Assembly: GCF_030766935.1 (NCBI RefSeq)
Contig: NZ_JASERL010000001.1
Location: forward strand, 124,001 to 188,000
DNA length: 64,000 bases
Source: Streptomyces sp. KL109B
GTDB lineage: Bacteria; Actinomycetota; Actinomycetes; Streptomycetales; Streptomycetaceae
Direction of reading: 5' to 3'
This document shows, one piece after another, positions 49,450 through 58,710 of this stretch (positions within the stretch are counted from its first letter, which is position 1; the number at the start of each line of letters is the position of its first letter). The position numbers and the translations under genes are program-made. Below the pieces are notes generated by a model, which saw only the letters and a program-made list of their open reading frames with translations, was not told the origin of the DNA and searched no databases.

Positions 49450-50586
49450 TTACGGCTCTACGAGCCATTCGCCCTTGCGCATGACGCCCTTGACGTCGAA
49501 CTCCGCGTCCAGGACCACCAGGTCGGCGTCCTTGCCGGGCTCCAGCGAGCCCACCTTGTCGTAGATCCCGAGCAGCCGCGCCGGGTTGGCGGAGATCGCC
49601 CGGACGACGTCCTCGACGGGCAGCTTGTCGATGGTGGCCGCGCGCTTGAAGGCCCGGTCGAGGGTGAGCGTCGAGCCGGCGATGGAGCCGCCTTCCACGA
49701 GGCGCGCCACGCTGTCCTTCACCTCGACCTCCAGCGGGCCGAGCATGTAGCGCCCGTCGCCGAAGCCGGCCGCGTCCATCGCGTCGGTGATGAAGGCGAC
49801 CTTCCCCGCGCCCTTGTGGTGGAACGCCAGCTCAAGGGCGGCCGGGTGCAGATGCGTGCCGTCGTTGATCAGCTCGACGGTGATCCGCTCGTCCTCCAGG
49901 AGCGCCGCGATCGGCCCCGGCTCGCGGTGGCCGAGCGGCGGCATCGCGTTGAAGAGGTGCGTGGCGACGGTGGCGCCCGCGTCGATGGCCTCGACCGTCT
50001 GCTCGTACGTCGCGTCGGTGTGGCCGATCGCGGCGATCACGCCGTGCTCGGCGAGGAGGCGTACGGAGTCGATGCCGCCGGGCAGCTCGGTGGCGAGGGT
50101 GACCATCCTGGCCTGGCCGCGGGCGGCGTCGATCAGCTTGCGGACGTCGGCCGGGTCGGGGTCGCGCAGGAGCGTCTCGTCGTGGGCGCCCTTGCGGCAC
50201 GGGGAGATGAACGGGCCCTCGAAGTGGATGCCCGCGATCTCGCCGTGCTCGGCCAGCTCGGAGAGCAGCCCCGCGCGCTGCACGAGGAAGTCCATGTCGC
50301 CGGTGACGAAGGACGGGACGATCGTGGTCGTGCCGTGCTGCTGGTGCGTACGGACGCCCGTGAGGATCTCGTCGATCGAGCCGGAGGTGAAGGACGCGCC
50401 GCCGCCGCCGTGGTTGTGCATGTCGACGAAGCCGGGCACCACCCAGTGACCGGTCAGGTCGACGGTCTCGGCGCCGTCCGGGGCGGCCCCGGCGATCGAC
50501 GTGCCGTCGACGATGACGCGGCCGTCGGTGACGGTCCCGGTGGGGAGCACCACCTCGGCGCCGGTGAGCACCTTCGCTGTGGCCAT
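49450..50586 (-). CDS. nagA: N-acetylglucosamine-6-phosphate deacetylase
   Basis: A 378-residue amidohydrolase-fold enzyme that converts GlcNAc-6-P to GlcN-6-P and acetate. Metal and substrate residues are visible in GFVDMHNHGGGG near residue 53, HFEGPFISP near 121, AIGHTDATY near 184, HLFNAMPPLGHREPG near 208 and the catalytic aspartate in FITDAMDAAG near 263. Its ATG shares a base with the nagK stop (TGATG). It forms the nagK-nagA operon, which in Streptomyces is repressed by DasR and induced by GlcN-6-P. Confidence 0.95.
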   Translation of the reverse strand: MATAKVLTGAEVVLPTGTVTDGRVIVDGTSIAGAAPDGAETVDLTGHWVVPGFVDMHNHGGGGASFTSGSIDEILTGVRTHQQHGTTTIVPSFVTGDMDFLVQRAGLLSELAEHGEIAGIHFEGPFISPCRKGAHDETLLRDPDPADVRKLIDAARGQARMVTLATELPGGIDSVRLLAEHGVIAAIGHTDATYEQTVEAIDAGATVATHLFNAMPPLGHREPGPIAALLEDERITVELINDGTHLHPAALELAFHHKGAGKVAFITDAMDAAGFGDGRYMLGPLEVEVKDSVARLVEGGSIAGSTLTLDRAFKRAATIDKLPVEDVVRAISANPARLLGIYDKVGSLEPGKDADLVVLDAEFDVKGVMRKGEWLVEP

Positions 50587-51572
50587 CAGGCGGTTACCTC
50601 CGTGTTGTCGACGGCTTCGTTGTCGCCGTCGGTGTCGTCGTTGCCGTCGGTCTCGTCGGCCAGCAGGTCCCAGGCGAGGAGTCCCGCGCCCAGGCATCCG
50701 GCGCTGTCCCCGAGGACGGCCGGGACGATCGTGGGGAGCGCCTGAAAGGTCACACGCTCCGCGACGGCCGCACGCAGGGGTGTGAACAAGGTTTCCCCCG
50801 CCTCGGCGAGCCCGCCACCGATGATGAGCGTGCGGGGGTCCAGCAGAGTGAGCGCGAGCACGAGCCCGTCGGCGAGCGCGGCCACCGCGTCCTGCCAGAC
50901 CCGGGCCGCCTTCTCGTCGCCCCCGTCGACGGCCTTCGCGCAGTCCGCGGCGGTCGCCTTCTCGTCGCCGCTCGCCTCCTGCCAGGCGAGGGTGACCGCG
51001 GAGGCGGAGGCGTACCGCTCCAGGCAGCCGCGCTGGCCGCAGCCGCAGTCGATGCCGCCGGGGCGGACGACGACATGGCCGATCTCGCCCGCGGAGCCGT
51101 GCGCGCCGGGCTCGATGCGCCCGTCGATGCCGATGGCGCCCGCGATCCCGGTGCCGAGCGGCATGAACAGGAACCGGTCGGCGTCCTTGCCCGCGCCGAG
51201 CCGCCCCTCGCCGAGGCCGCCGGTGCGCACGTCGTGCCCGAGCGCGACCGGGATGCCGCCGAGCCGCTCGCTGAGCAGTTCCCGCATGGGTACGTCGCGC
51301 CAGCCGAGGTTGGCCGCGAACAGGGCGATCCCGTTCGTCTCGTCGACGACGCCGGGCACCGCGACCCCGGCCGCGCGGGCGGGCTCGCCGAGGTGCTTCT
51401 CGCCGTACGCGCGCAGGTCGGCGGCGAAGCCGAGGATCGACTCGACGACCGCGTCGGCGCCGCGCTCGCGCTGGGTCGCCCGGCGCGCCTGGTGCAGCAG
51501 TGTGCCGTCGGCCCCGACCAGGGCGGCCTTCATCCCGGTGCCGCCCACGTCCAGGGCGATGACATGTTTCAC
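50586..51572 (-). CDS. nagK: ROK-family N-acetylglucosamine kinase
   Basis: A 328-residue ROK sugar kinase. The phosphate-binding motif is LDVGGTGMKAAL near residue 7. GEIGHVVVRPGG and the zinc-binding CGCGQRGCLE are near 155-175. GIDG with LGTGIAG lies before them. It phosphorylates GlcNAc for NagA. The name rests on the operon with nagA. The C-terminus ends in an acidic Asp/Asn-rich stretch. GTG 51572 is the start; upstream sequence in the same frame is antisense to the next gene. Confidence 0.9.
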   Translation of the reverse strand: MKHVIALDVGGTGMKAALVGADGTLLHQARRATQRERGADAVVESILGFAADLRAYGEKHLGEPARAAGVAVPGVVDETNGIALFAANLGWRDVPMRELLSERLGGIPVALGHDVRTGGLGEGRLGAGKDADRFLFMPLGTGIAGAIGIDGRIEPGAHGSAGEIGHVVVRPGGIDCGCGQRGCLERYASASAVTLAWQEASGDEKATAADCAKAVDGGDEKAARVWQDAVAALADGLVLALTLLDPRTLIIGGGLAEAGETLFTPLRAAVAERVTFQALPTIVPAVLGDSAGCLGAGLLAWDLLADETDGNDDTDGDNEAVDNTEVTA

Positions 51573-51600
51573 GGGGGACAGTGTCGCGCGTCCACCCGCG

Positions 51601-51616
51601 AGAGGTCTAGTCCAGT
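51601..51616 (-). promoter_or_regulatory. DasR-type operator (dre) of nagK-nagA
   Basis: On the minus strand ACTGGACTAGACCTCT matches the DasR consensus ACTGGTCTAGACCACT at 14 of 16 positions. It is 29 bases before the nagK start, as expected for DasR repression of the GlcNAc genes. Confidence 0.85.
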
Positions 51617-51725
51617 CGGGCCCTCGTTTCCGCTCCGGCGCCCATGTGGTGTAGACCTTCCGTTTGGACCGTGGGACAGTCCCATGGCGCGACGGACACG
51701 CGACGGACAAGGGTGGGGTGCGGCA

Positions 51726-52997
51726 GTGCGCAAGGGGAGGACGACGCTGACCGTGGCGGCCGCGCTCGGAGTGGTGGCGGCATCGTCGCTGCTCACAGCC
51801 TGTGGAAGCGGAGGCTCCGACGACGCGGTCACGCTGCGCCTCGTCGCCGCCGACTACGGCGACTCCCAGGCCAACACCTCCCAGAAGTACTGGGACAAGC
51901 TCGCCTCCGCCTTCGAGGTCAAGCACCCGGACATCAAGGTCGACGTCGACGTCTACTCCTGGGACGTCGTCGACAAGAAGGTCAAGGACATGGTCGCCGC
52001 GGGCAAGGCGCCCGACATGGCGCAGATCGGCGCGTACGCCGACTACGCGGCGGCGGGCAAGCTCTACCCCGTCGACAAGCTGCTGTCCGTGCCGGTCCAG
52101 GCGGACTTCGTCGGCCAGATGAGCCAGGCAGGCGAGATCAAGGGCGCGCAGTACGGCATGCCGTTCGCCGCCTCCACGCGCCGCCTCTTCTACAACAAGA
52201 AGCTCTTCGCCGAGGCCGGCATCACGCCGCCGAAGACCTGGGCGGACCTCGTCGCCGACGCCAAGGCGCTCAAGGCGCAGGGCGTGCGCTACCCCTTCGC
52301 GCTGCCGCTCGGCACCGAGGAGGCGCAGGCCGAGACCATGATCTGGATGCTCAGCAACGGCGGCGGCTACACCGACAACGTCGGCACCTACGCCATCGAC
52401 GACAAGAAGAACGTCGAAGCCCTGTCCTGGCTCAAGAACGACCTGGTCACCAAGGGTCTGACCGGCCCCACGTCCCCCGGGAACCTGAACCGCACCCCCG
52501 CCTTCCAGGCCTTCGCCAAGGGCCAGGTCGGCATGTTGTCGGGACACCCCACGCTGATGAACATGGCCAAGGCGAAGGGCGTCGACTACGGCGACGTGGC
52601 GATCCCCGGACCCGGTGGCACGCCCAAGTCCACGATGGGCGTGACGGACTGGATGATGGCGTTCAAGCAGGGCGGCCACCCGCGCGAGACCGGCGAGTTC
52701 CTCGACTACGTCTACGACAAGAAGAACGTCCTCGACTTCTCCCGCGAGTACACCGTCGCACCGGTCACCGTCTCCGCGTCCGACGCCATGACGGCGTCGC
52801 CGAAGGACAAGGCCCTGCGCCCCTTCATCAACGAACTCGCGGGTGCCACCTACTACCCGGCGAACAAGACGTCCTGGCCCGAGGTCAGCGCCGAGATCAA
52901 GAAGCAGATCGGCTCCACCGTCACGTCGCAGGGCAGCGCCGCGGGCACGCTCGGCTCGATCCAGAACGACGCGGCGGCGGCGGAGTCCGCCGAGTAG
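51726..52997 (+). CDS. Sugar ABC transporter substrate-binding lipoprotein
   Basis: A 423-residue family 1 extracellular solute-binding protein. The signal peptide has RKGRTTL and a lipobox LLTACGSGG near residue 25, so it is a lipoprotein. YWDKLASAFEVKHPDIKV, QIGAYADYAA and GMPFAASTRRLFYNKKLF are typical of carbohydrate binders. No permease genes follow, so it must use a transporter encoded elsewhere. GTG 51726 is preferred over ATG 51684 because the 42 bases between them lack the usual GC-rich third positions. It diverges from nagK, so it may be co-regulated and bind an amino sugar. Confidence 0.85.
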   Translation: MRKGRTTLTVAAALGVVAASSLLTACGSGGSDDAVTLRLVAADYGDSQANTSQKYWDKLASAFEVKHPDIKVDVDVYSWDVVDKKVKDMVAAGKAPDMAQIGAYADYAAAGKLYPVDKLLSVPVQADFVGQMSQAGEIKGAQYGMPFAASTRRLFYNKKLFAEAGITPPKTWADLVADAKALKAQGVRYPFALPLGTEEAQAETMIWMLSNGGGYTDNVGTYAIDDKKNVEALSWLKNDLVTKGLTGPTSPGNLNRTPAFQAFAKGQVGMLSGHPTLMNMAKAKGVDYGDVAIPGPGGTPKSTMGVTDWMMAFKQGGHPRETGEFLDYVYDKKNVLDFSREYTVAPVTVSASDAMTASPKDKALRPFINELAGATYYPANKTSWPEVSAEIKKQIGSTVTSQGSAAGTLGSIQNDAAAAESAE

Positions 52998-53007
52998 CGT
53001 GACGGGT

Positions 53008-53235
53008 ATGTCCTCCCTAGGCGACCGCGAGCGCGCGGTGCTCACGTTCGAGGGGCGTGGGTGGGCGTCGCCGGGTGCGAAGGAGCGGGCGATCCGTGAG
53101 GAGCTCGACCTGGCGCCGGTCCGCTACTACCAACTCCTCAACGCCCTCCTCGACGACCCGAGAGCGCTTCAGTTCGCCCCGGTAACGGTCAACCGCCTCC
53201 GCCGCGTAAGGGCTGCCCGCCGGGCGGAACGGTAG
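53008..53235 (+). CDS. DUF3263 family small protein
   Basis: A 75-residue basic protein matching the actinobacterial DUF3263 pattern (LGDRERAVLTFEGRGWASPGAKERAIREEL, then RYYQLLNALLDDPRAL and RRVRAARR). The helix-turn-helix-like spacing suggests DNA binding, but no function is established. It starts 10 bases after the lipoprotein stop; a GTG at 52999 would add three residues. Confidence 0.75.
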   Translation: MSSLGDRERAVLTFEGRGWASPGAKERAIREELDLAPVRYYQLLNALLDDPRALQFAPVTVNRLRRVRAARRAER

Positions 53236-53242
53236 GCGGGCA

Positions 53243-53408
53243 TTTGAGCCCCTGCGGCGATTGAGCAGCGGGGTCCGGGGCGGAGCCCCGGGGCGCTCAC
53301 CGGCTAGTCGTGGCCGGGCTTGGGGCTCTGCCCCAAACCCCGCTGCTCAATCGCCGCAGGGGCTTGGTGGGGAGCGGCTCAATCGCCGCAGGGGCTTGGT
53401 GGGCGCGG
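53243..53408. repeat. GC-rich intergenic repeat elements before otsB
   Basis: Two facing copies of the family (GATTGAGCAGCGGGGTCCGG then CCCCGCTGCTCAATCGCCGC) can pair with each other. A further tandem GCTCAATCGCCGCAGGGGCT follows. The block ends 14 bases before the otsB start, so part may be in the otsB leader. Confidence 0.88.
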
Positions 53409-53422
53409 CTACAGTCATCACC

Positions 53423-54253
53423 ATGGCCAGCCACCCGTACGCCCCCCGAACCCCCGCCGGCCGCGACGCCCTGGCCAGGATCATCACCCGCCCCCAGCGG
53501 AGCGTCATCGCGCTGGACTTCGACGGCACCCTCGCCCCCATCGTCCCCGACCCCGACCACGCCCGCCCCCACCCCACCGTCCTGCCCGCCCTCACCGCCC
53601 TCGCCCCCAAGGTCGCCGCCATCGCGGTCGTCACCGGGCGCCCCGCCGGTGTCGCCGTCCGTCAGGGCGGCTTCGCGGGGGTGCCGGGGCTGGAACACCT
53701 CGTGGTGCTCGGCCACTACGGCGCGGAACGCTGGGACGCCGCCACCGGCACGGTCACCGCCCCCGCGCCCCACCCCGGCGTAGCCACCGTCAGGGCCGAA
53801 CTCCCGGGCGTACTCGCCGAGTTGAACCTCTGGCACGACACGTACGTCGAGGAGAAGGGCCGCGCCGTCGCGGTCCACACCCGCCGCGCATCCGACCCGC
53901 AAGGCGCCTTCGACGCCCTCCGTACCCCCCTCGCGGAGCTCGCCGCCCGGCACGGCCTCATCGTGGAGCCGGGCCGCCTGGTCCTGGAGCTGCGCCCGCC
54001 CGGCGTCGACAAGGGTGTGGCACTCGCCGAGTACGTACGGGAGGTGGGTGCGGAAGCCGTCCTCTACGCGGGCGACGACCTCGGTGACCTCCCCGCCTTC
54101 GCGGCGGTGGAGAAGCTGCGCTCCGACGGGGTGCCGGGGCTTCTGGTGGCGGCGGACGACGTCGTCCCCGAACTCGCCGACAGAGCCGACTTGTTGGTGG
54201 AAGGACCCGTCGAACTCGCCGAGTTCCTCTCAGTCCTGGCGCAGCGCCTCTAG
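53423..54253 (+). CDS. otsB: Trehalose-6-phosphate phosphatase
   Basis: A 276-residue HAD phosphatase. The nucleophile motif DFDGTLAPI is near residue 32, VVTGRPAG near 73, and the Mg motif GDDLGDLPAF near 222. It removes phosphate from trehalose-6-P. ATG 53423 lies just after the repeat block and has no strong ribosome-binding site. Its last 24 bases overlap otsA on the other strand. Confidence 0.92.
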   Translation: MASHPYAPRTPAGRDALARIITRPQRSVIALDFDGTLAPIVPDPDHARPHPTVLPALTALAPKVAAIAVVTGRPAGVAVRQGGFAGVPGLEHLVVLGHYGAERWDAATGTVTAPAPHPGVATVRAELPGVLAELNLWHDTYVEEKGRAVAVHTRRASDPQGAFDALRTPLAELAARHGLIVEPGRLVLELRPPGVDKGVALAEYVREVGAEAVLYAGDDLGDLPAFAAVEKLRSDGVPGLLVAADDVVPELADRADLLVEGPVELAEFLSVLAQRL

Positions 54254-55615
54254 CTGGTCCAGGAACCACTGCCCCGGCGGCAACGCCGTCCCCGCCGCCG
54301 CCAACCGCTTCGTCCGCTCCGCCCGCTCGTCCTCCGGCATGGCCAGCGCCTCCGCGAGCGCCCGCGAAGTGCCGGTCACGTCATAGGGGTTGACGGTCAA
54401 CGCGTCCTCGGCCAGCTCCTCGTACGCCCCCGCCTCCCGCGAGAGCACCAGCGCGCACCCCTCGTCGGAGACGACCGGGACCTCCTTGGCGACGAGGTTC
54501 ATGCCGTCCCTGATCGGGTTCACGAGGGTCACGTCGGCGAGCCGGTACGCGGCGAGCGAGCGCGCGAAGTCGTCCTTCACGTGGAGCACGACGGGAGTCC
54601 AATCAGCCCTCCCGAACCGGGAGTTGATGTCCTCCGCGACCCGCGCCACCTCATCCGTGTAGTCCCGGTACACCGCCAGGTCCTGCCGCGACGGGTACGC
54701 GAACGCGACGTGCACCACGCGCTCCCGCCACTCCGGCCGCTCCGCCAGCAGCAGCTCGTACGCCCGAAGGCCCCGCACGATGTTCTTCGACAGCTCGGTC
54801 CTGTCCACCCGCACGATCACCTTGCGGCCCTCGCCCACCTGCCCGCGCAGCGCCGTGAGCCGCTCCTCCACATCGTCCTCGTGGGCGCGCTCGCGCAGGA
54901 AGTCGCCGTCGGCGCCGAGGCCGTGCACCCCGATCCGGGTTCCGGACGTGCCGCCGACGAGATGCGTACAGCAGTCGGTGAACGCGTCCGCCCAGCGCCG
55001 GGTCAGGAACGCACAGCGGTCGGCGCCGAGCATGCCCCGCAGCACCTGTTCGGCGATGTCGTCGGGCAGCATCCGGAAGTAGTCGACGGGCGCCCACGGG
55101 GTGTGCGAGAAGTGCCCGATGCGCAGGTCGTCGCGGAGCTCGCGCAGCATGCCCGGCACCAGCGTCAGGTGGTAGTCCTGCACGACGACGGTCGCGCCCG
55201 GTGCCGCCTCTTCCGCCAGCGCCTGTGCGAAGGCCCGGTTGTACGCCTCGTACGAGGCCCAGCGCCGCCGGAACTCCGGGCCGAACGACGGCTCAAGGGG
55301 CGTCTGGTACAGCATGTGGTGCACGAACCACAGCACCGAGTTCGCGATCCCGTTGTACGCGTCCGTGTGGACGTCCGCGTCGATGTCCAGCATCCGTACG
55401 CCGGGCTCGGTGATCCCGCGCCGCACCGCCTCCCGGTCGCCCTCGCCCAGCGCCGAGCACACCCACAGCTTGTCCTCGACGGCGCTCAGCGCCGACACGA
55501 GACCGCCCCCGCCGCGCTTGGCCGCGATCTCACCGTCGTCGTCGACGACGTACGAGACCGGGCCGCGGTTGGACGCGACGAGAACCTCAGCAGCACCATG
55601 CGTCGTGGAACCCAT
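54230..55615 (-). CDS. otsA: Trehalose-6-phosphate synthase (GT20)
   Basis: A 461-residue retaining glycosyltransferase that makes trehalose-6-P from UDP- or GDP-glucose and glucose-6-P. The N-terminal glucose-6-P loop ASNRGPV is present, followed by VQDYHL and GHFSHTPW, with RVDRTELSKNI and RDGMNLVAKEV contacting the nucleotide sugar. It ends in a 24-base antisense overlap with otsB. The pair provides the OtsAB trehalose route. The start is ATG 55615, followed by the alanine-rich region before ASNRGPV. Confidence 0.95.
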   Translation of the reverse strand: MGSTTHGAAEVLVASNRGPVSYVVDDDGEIAAKRGGGGLVSALSAVEDKLWVCSALGEGDREAVRRGITEPGVRMLDIDADVHTDAYNGIANSVLWFVHHMLYQTPLEPSFGPEFRRRWASYEAYNRAFAQALAEEAAPGATVVVQDYHLTLVPGMLRELRDDLRIGHFSHTPWAPVDYFRMLPDDIAEQVLRGMLGADRCAFLTRRWADAFTDCCTHLVGGTSGTRIGVHGLGADGDFLRERAHEDDVEERLTALRGQVGEGRKVIVRVDRTELSKNIVRGLRAYELLLAERPEWRERVVHVAFAYPSRQDLAVYRDYTDEVARVAEDINSRFGRADWTPVVLHVKDDFARSLAAYRLADVTLVNPIRDGMNLVAKEVPVVSDEGCALVLSREAGAYEELAEDALTVNPYDVTGTSRALAEALAMPEDERAERTKRLAAAGTALPPGQWFLDQLEALRQD

Positions 55616-55715
55616 ACGGGCACGCTAGCCCGGCCCGGAAACGTTCAAACGTAAGGCCGGGCCCCGTCGGGGGCCCGGCCGTATACAACGCCTGTGAGCA
55701 GGTCGGTCGCGGGTG

Positions 55716-57572
55716 TCAGTCCTTGCGGCCGCGGATCCGGGCCGCGGCGACGGCCAGCGCGCCGAGCACGCACAGCGCGGCGGCGAGACCGCCGTACAGC
55801 GGCAGGTGCGAGTCCGAGCCGGTCCGGGCCATCTCACCGCTGCTCGGCGGGTTCGGCGGGGTGGGCCGGGCCTGCGGGCTCTCGCCGCTCGCGGAGTCGG
55901 TGGGCGTCGGCTCGGGCTTCGGCGTCTGCTCACCCGGCTCGGTCGGGTTCGGGGACGTCGGCTTCGGGGACGTCGGGGACGGGGACGGGGCCTCCCGCTC
56001 GATGGTGGGCGCGATGCCGCACCGCGCGTCCTCGGAGCCCTCCTCGCAGTTGGTGCGCGGGGTGTCGGCGGTGACGCTGTTGGTGAGCTTGCCGTCGCCG
56101 CTGACCGGGTCGTTGACCTTCACGCTGTACTTCACGGTCGCCGTCTTCCCGGCCGGGATGTCACCCGTGTAGCTGATCTTCGGCTCGGTGTAGGAGACGT
56201 CGCCCATGCTCGCCTCTGCGTCGTCGTTGTACGTCGCGTCGTCGAGGTTCTCGGTGAGGTCGTCGGTGAACTTGGCGTTCGGGTACGGGAGTCGGCTGAC
56301 GTTCTTCGCCTTCACCGTGTACGTCACCGTGTCGCCCGGCTCCACCTTCGCCGGGCTCGCCGTCTTGGTGATCTCCAGGTCGGGGACCGGGACGGACAGG
56401 GCGAGCGCCGAGGGCACGTACGTGTCGCCCTTGGTGGAGAAGTCGAGCGTGGTGGAGGTCGAGCCGACCGGGATGGGATCGGACCCCGCGGCCCGCGTGT
56501 TCCCCGCGGCCCGCGTGGAGGAGCCGCCCGTGACGTCGAACTCCTTCGCGTCGATGCTCAGGTTGTTGATCATCTTCGGGTCGAGGGCGCCGTCGTCCTC
56601 GGAGATGAAGAAGTTGTTGGTGTTGCCGGTGTGCGACTCGGGGATGTTCTTGCCGCCCACGGCGAACTTGTCGCCCGGCGTGTTCCAGTCGCCCTCGTAC
56701 GCGGTGACGCTGGCCCGCGGGGTGCCCGAGGTCCGGTAGAAGCCGTCGACCGTGACCCGGGTGGCGGGGGAGGTGGAGCGTTGCAGCACGTGGCCGCCGT
56801 AGATGTAGACGTTGCGGCGGTCCGGCGCGTAGGTCTCGTTCGGGGCGTCGTACTTGTAGACGACGGTCATCGACCAGCCGCCCACACAGCCCTTCCCGGT
56901 GGGCGCCCAGATGTCGCCGACCGAGACCGGGATCGGGGCCCCGGTCCCGGTGACGCCGCTGAACAGGTCCGTGACGTCGGCCTCGCCCGTGTAGTAGTGC
57001 GGGCCGCTGGTGGAGGCGGGGTCCTGGACCAGGTTCTGAGGGGTGACCTTGGACGGGGTCGTGCCGTTCACGCCGACCGCGGGCACCGCGTCCAATGGGT
57101 CGCCGGGCGAGCGGTCGACATCGGCGCCGGAGATGTCGCAGCGCTTCAGCTGCGCGCCGCTCGGACCCTTGTACGTGCCGTCGTTGCCGCCGAAGAAGAG
57201 GCGGGCGTAGGCGACCTTCGCGCCGGGCGGGATCGCGACGCGGCCGGTGCTCGATCCGTAGCCGTCCGTCGTCCCGGCGGTGTTGATCCGCTGCATGACA
57301 AACGTGTTGTTGTTGTCCTTGCCCTCGCCGTTCGCGGCGACGGCGCAGCGTGCGGCCATGGAGGCGTCGTCCGTCGGGCAGCCCATGACGGTGTTGCCGA
57401 TGGTCTTGAAGTCGCCGTAGATCGATTCGTCGTAGCGCTTGGCGAAGGGGGAGACCACGTCGGCCGATGCGGGGCTCGGGGTGAGGCCCGCCGCGCAGGT
57501 GATGGCGAGGGTGGCGGTGGCGGCGCACGCCGCCCTGCCCTTGAGCCTGCCCTTGAGATATCTAAGCCACAT
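55716..57572 (-). CDS. Secreted DUF11-repeat surface protein with a sortase-like C-terminal signal
   Basis: A 618-residue surface protein. A signal peptide (KGRAACAATATLAITCAAGLT, cleaved near PASA) leads to a roughly 330-residue N-terminal beta domain with several cysteines, then a DUF11 domain (LEITKTASPAKVEPGDTVTY, KNVSRLPYPNAKFTDDL). A Pro/Ser/Thr wall-spanning stretch follows, and the end is MARTG, a hydrophobic helix and RIRGRKD, the layout of a sortase substrate. MARTG differs from the LAXTG of class E sorting signals only at the first position. A short RAAGNTRAAG duplication is in the middle. ATG 57572 is chosen; a TTG at 57590 is possible. It follows gpgS by 38 bases. Confidence 0.8.
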   Translation of the reverse strand: MWLRYLKGRLKGRAACAATATLAITCAAGLTPSPASADVVSPFAKRYDESIYGDFKTIGNTVMGCPTDDASMAARCAVAANGEGKDNNNTFVMQRINTAGTTDGYGSSTGRVAIPPGAKVAYARLFFGGNDGTYKGPSGAQLKRCDISGADVDRSPGDPLDAVPAVGVNGTTPSKVTPQNLVQDPASTSGPHYYTGEADVTDLFSGVTGTGAPIPVSVGDIWAPTGKGCVGGWSMTVVYKYDAPNETYAPDRRNVYIYGGHVLQRSTSPATRVTVDGFYRTSGTPRASVTAYEGDWNTPGDKFAVGGKNIPESHTGNTNNFFISEDDGALDPKMINNLSIDAKEFDVTGGSSTRAAGNTRAAGSDPIPVGSTSTTLDFSTKGDTYVPSALALSVPVPDLEITKTASPAKVEPGDTVTYTVKAKNVSRLPYPNAKFTDDLTENLDDATYNDDAEASMGDVSYTEPKISYTGDIPAGKTATVKYSVKVNDPVSGDGKLTNSVTADTPRTNCEEGSEDARCGIAPTIEREAPSPSPTSPKPTSPNPTEPGEQTPKPEPTPTDSASGESPQARPTPPNPPSSGEMARTGSDSHLPLYGGLAAALCVLGALAVAAARIRGRKD

Positions 57573-57610
57573 AAAGGGCAACTTATGCAAAACGGATGAT
57601 TGTGCCGCGC

Positions 57611-58558
57611 TTATGCCACGCGACGCTCCGCGTACTCACTGATTTCGATCATCGGGGGCCGCTCCTCCGTGTCCACCGCGTGGACGCGCGGCTCGAAGCC
57701 CTCCGCGCCCCGCTCGAACTGCGTGAGCACCGGCCTTATGAGGTGCCCGCGCGCGAGCCGCAGCTGCGCGGTGCGGTAGATCGCCGCCGCCATCCTGCCG
57801 AGCGCCTGCCCGTCCTGGTGCCGGTGCTTGCGCACGCCCACATCGACCTGCGCCAGCCCGTCCAGGCCCACGGTGTGCAGCGCGTCCACGAGCAGGCCGA
57901 TCTCCACGCCGTACCCGACGGGGAACGGGAGTTGTTCGAGCAGCGTCCGCCGCGCCGCGTACTCGCCGCCCAACGGCTGGACGAATCCGGCCAGTTGCGG
58001 CCAGTGGAGGTTCAGGATCGGGCGCGCCATCAGCTCGGTCACCCGGCCGCCCTGCCCGGCGGCCCCCGCCAGCGGCCGGTCGTACATCGCCTTCACGAAG
58101 TCCACGTCCGGCTCCGTGAGCAGCGGCCCGACGATCCCGGAGACGAAGTCCGCGGAGAACTCCTTCAGGTCGGCGTCGACGAAGCAGACGATGTCACCGG
58201 AAGTGACGAACAGCGAACGCCACAGCACCTCACCCTTGCCGGCCCTGACCGGGATCCGCGGCAGGATCGTGTCCCGGTGCTCGACGCGCGCCCCGGCCGC
58301 CGCCGCGACCTCGGAGGTGCGGTCCGTGGAGCCGGAGTCGACCACGACCAGCTCGTCGACGAGCGGCACGGCCTCCGTCATCAGCGTCCGCCGGATCTCG
58401 GCGACGATCTCGCCGACCGTCTCCTCCTCGTTCAGGGCGGGCAGCACGACGCTCACCGTCTGCCCCGACGCGTGCTTCGCGGCGACCACCCGGTGCAGCG
58501 GGTGCTCGGCCACGGACCAGGAGCGCCTGCCCAGCCAGCGCTCGACCTCTTCCAGCAC
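57611..58558 (-). CDS. gpgS: Glucosyl-3-phosphoglycerate synthase
   Basis: A 315-residue GT81-type glycosyltransferase. VSVVLPALNEEETVGEIV and VVDSGSTDRTSEVA bind the nucleotide sugar, VCFVDADL is the metal-binding DXD-like motif, and YGVEIGLLVDAL follows. It makes glucosyl-3-phosphoglycerate, the precursor of glucosylglycerate and of polymethylated polysaccharides in Actinobacteria. GTG 58558 follows AAGGAG. It is divergent from thrC and sits beside the trehalose genes, so compatible-solute functions cluster here. Confidence 0.9.
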   Translation of the reverse strand: MLEEVERWLGRRSWSVAEHPLHRVVAAKHASGQTVSVVLPALNEEETVGEIVAEIRRTLMTEAVPLVDELVVVDSGSTDRTSEVAAAAGARVEHRDTILPRIPVRAGKGEVLWRSLFVTSGDIVCFVDADLKEFSADFVSGIVGPLLTEPDVDFVKAMYDRPLAGAAGQGGRVTELMARPILNLHWPQLAGFVQPLGGEYAARRTLLEQLPFPVGYGVEIGLLVDALHTVGLDGLAQVDVGVRKHRHQDGQALGRMAAAIYRTAQLRLARGHLIRPVLTQFERGAEGFEPRVHAVDTEERPPMIEISEYAERRVA

Positions 58559-58710
58559 GGTCTGCCGCTCCTTAACTGTGATCCATCTCGCGGTTCGGAC
58601 GACTATCTCAAGGGTCAGGGCCGTCGGTTACAGTCTTGAACAAGGCCGATGACCATCGCATGTCGGGGGTCGCCTGCCGTCCACAACTGAATCCACACAA
58701 CCGAATACCG

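Noticed and set aside
51573..53045. Possible long N-terminal extension of nagK
   Set aside because: The frame stays open upstream but runs antisense to the sugar-binding lipoprotein; the ROK domain begins at the GTG 51572.
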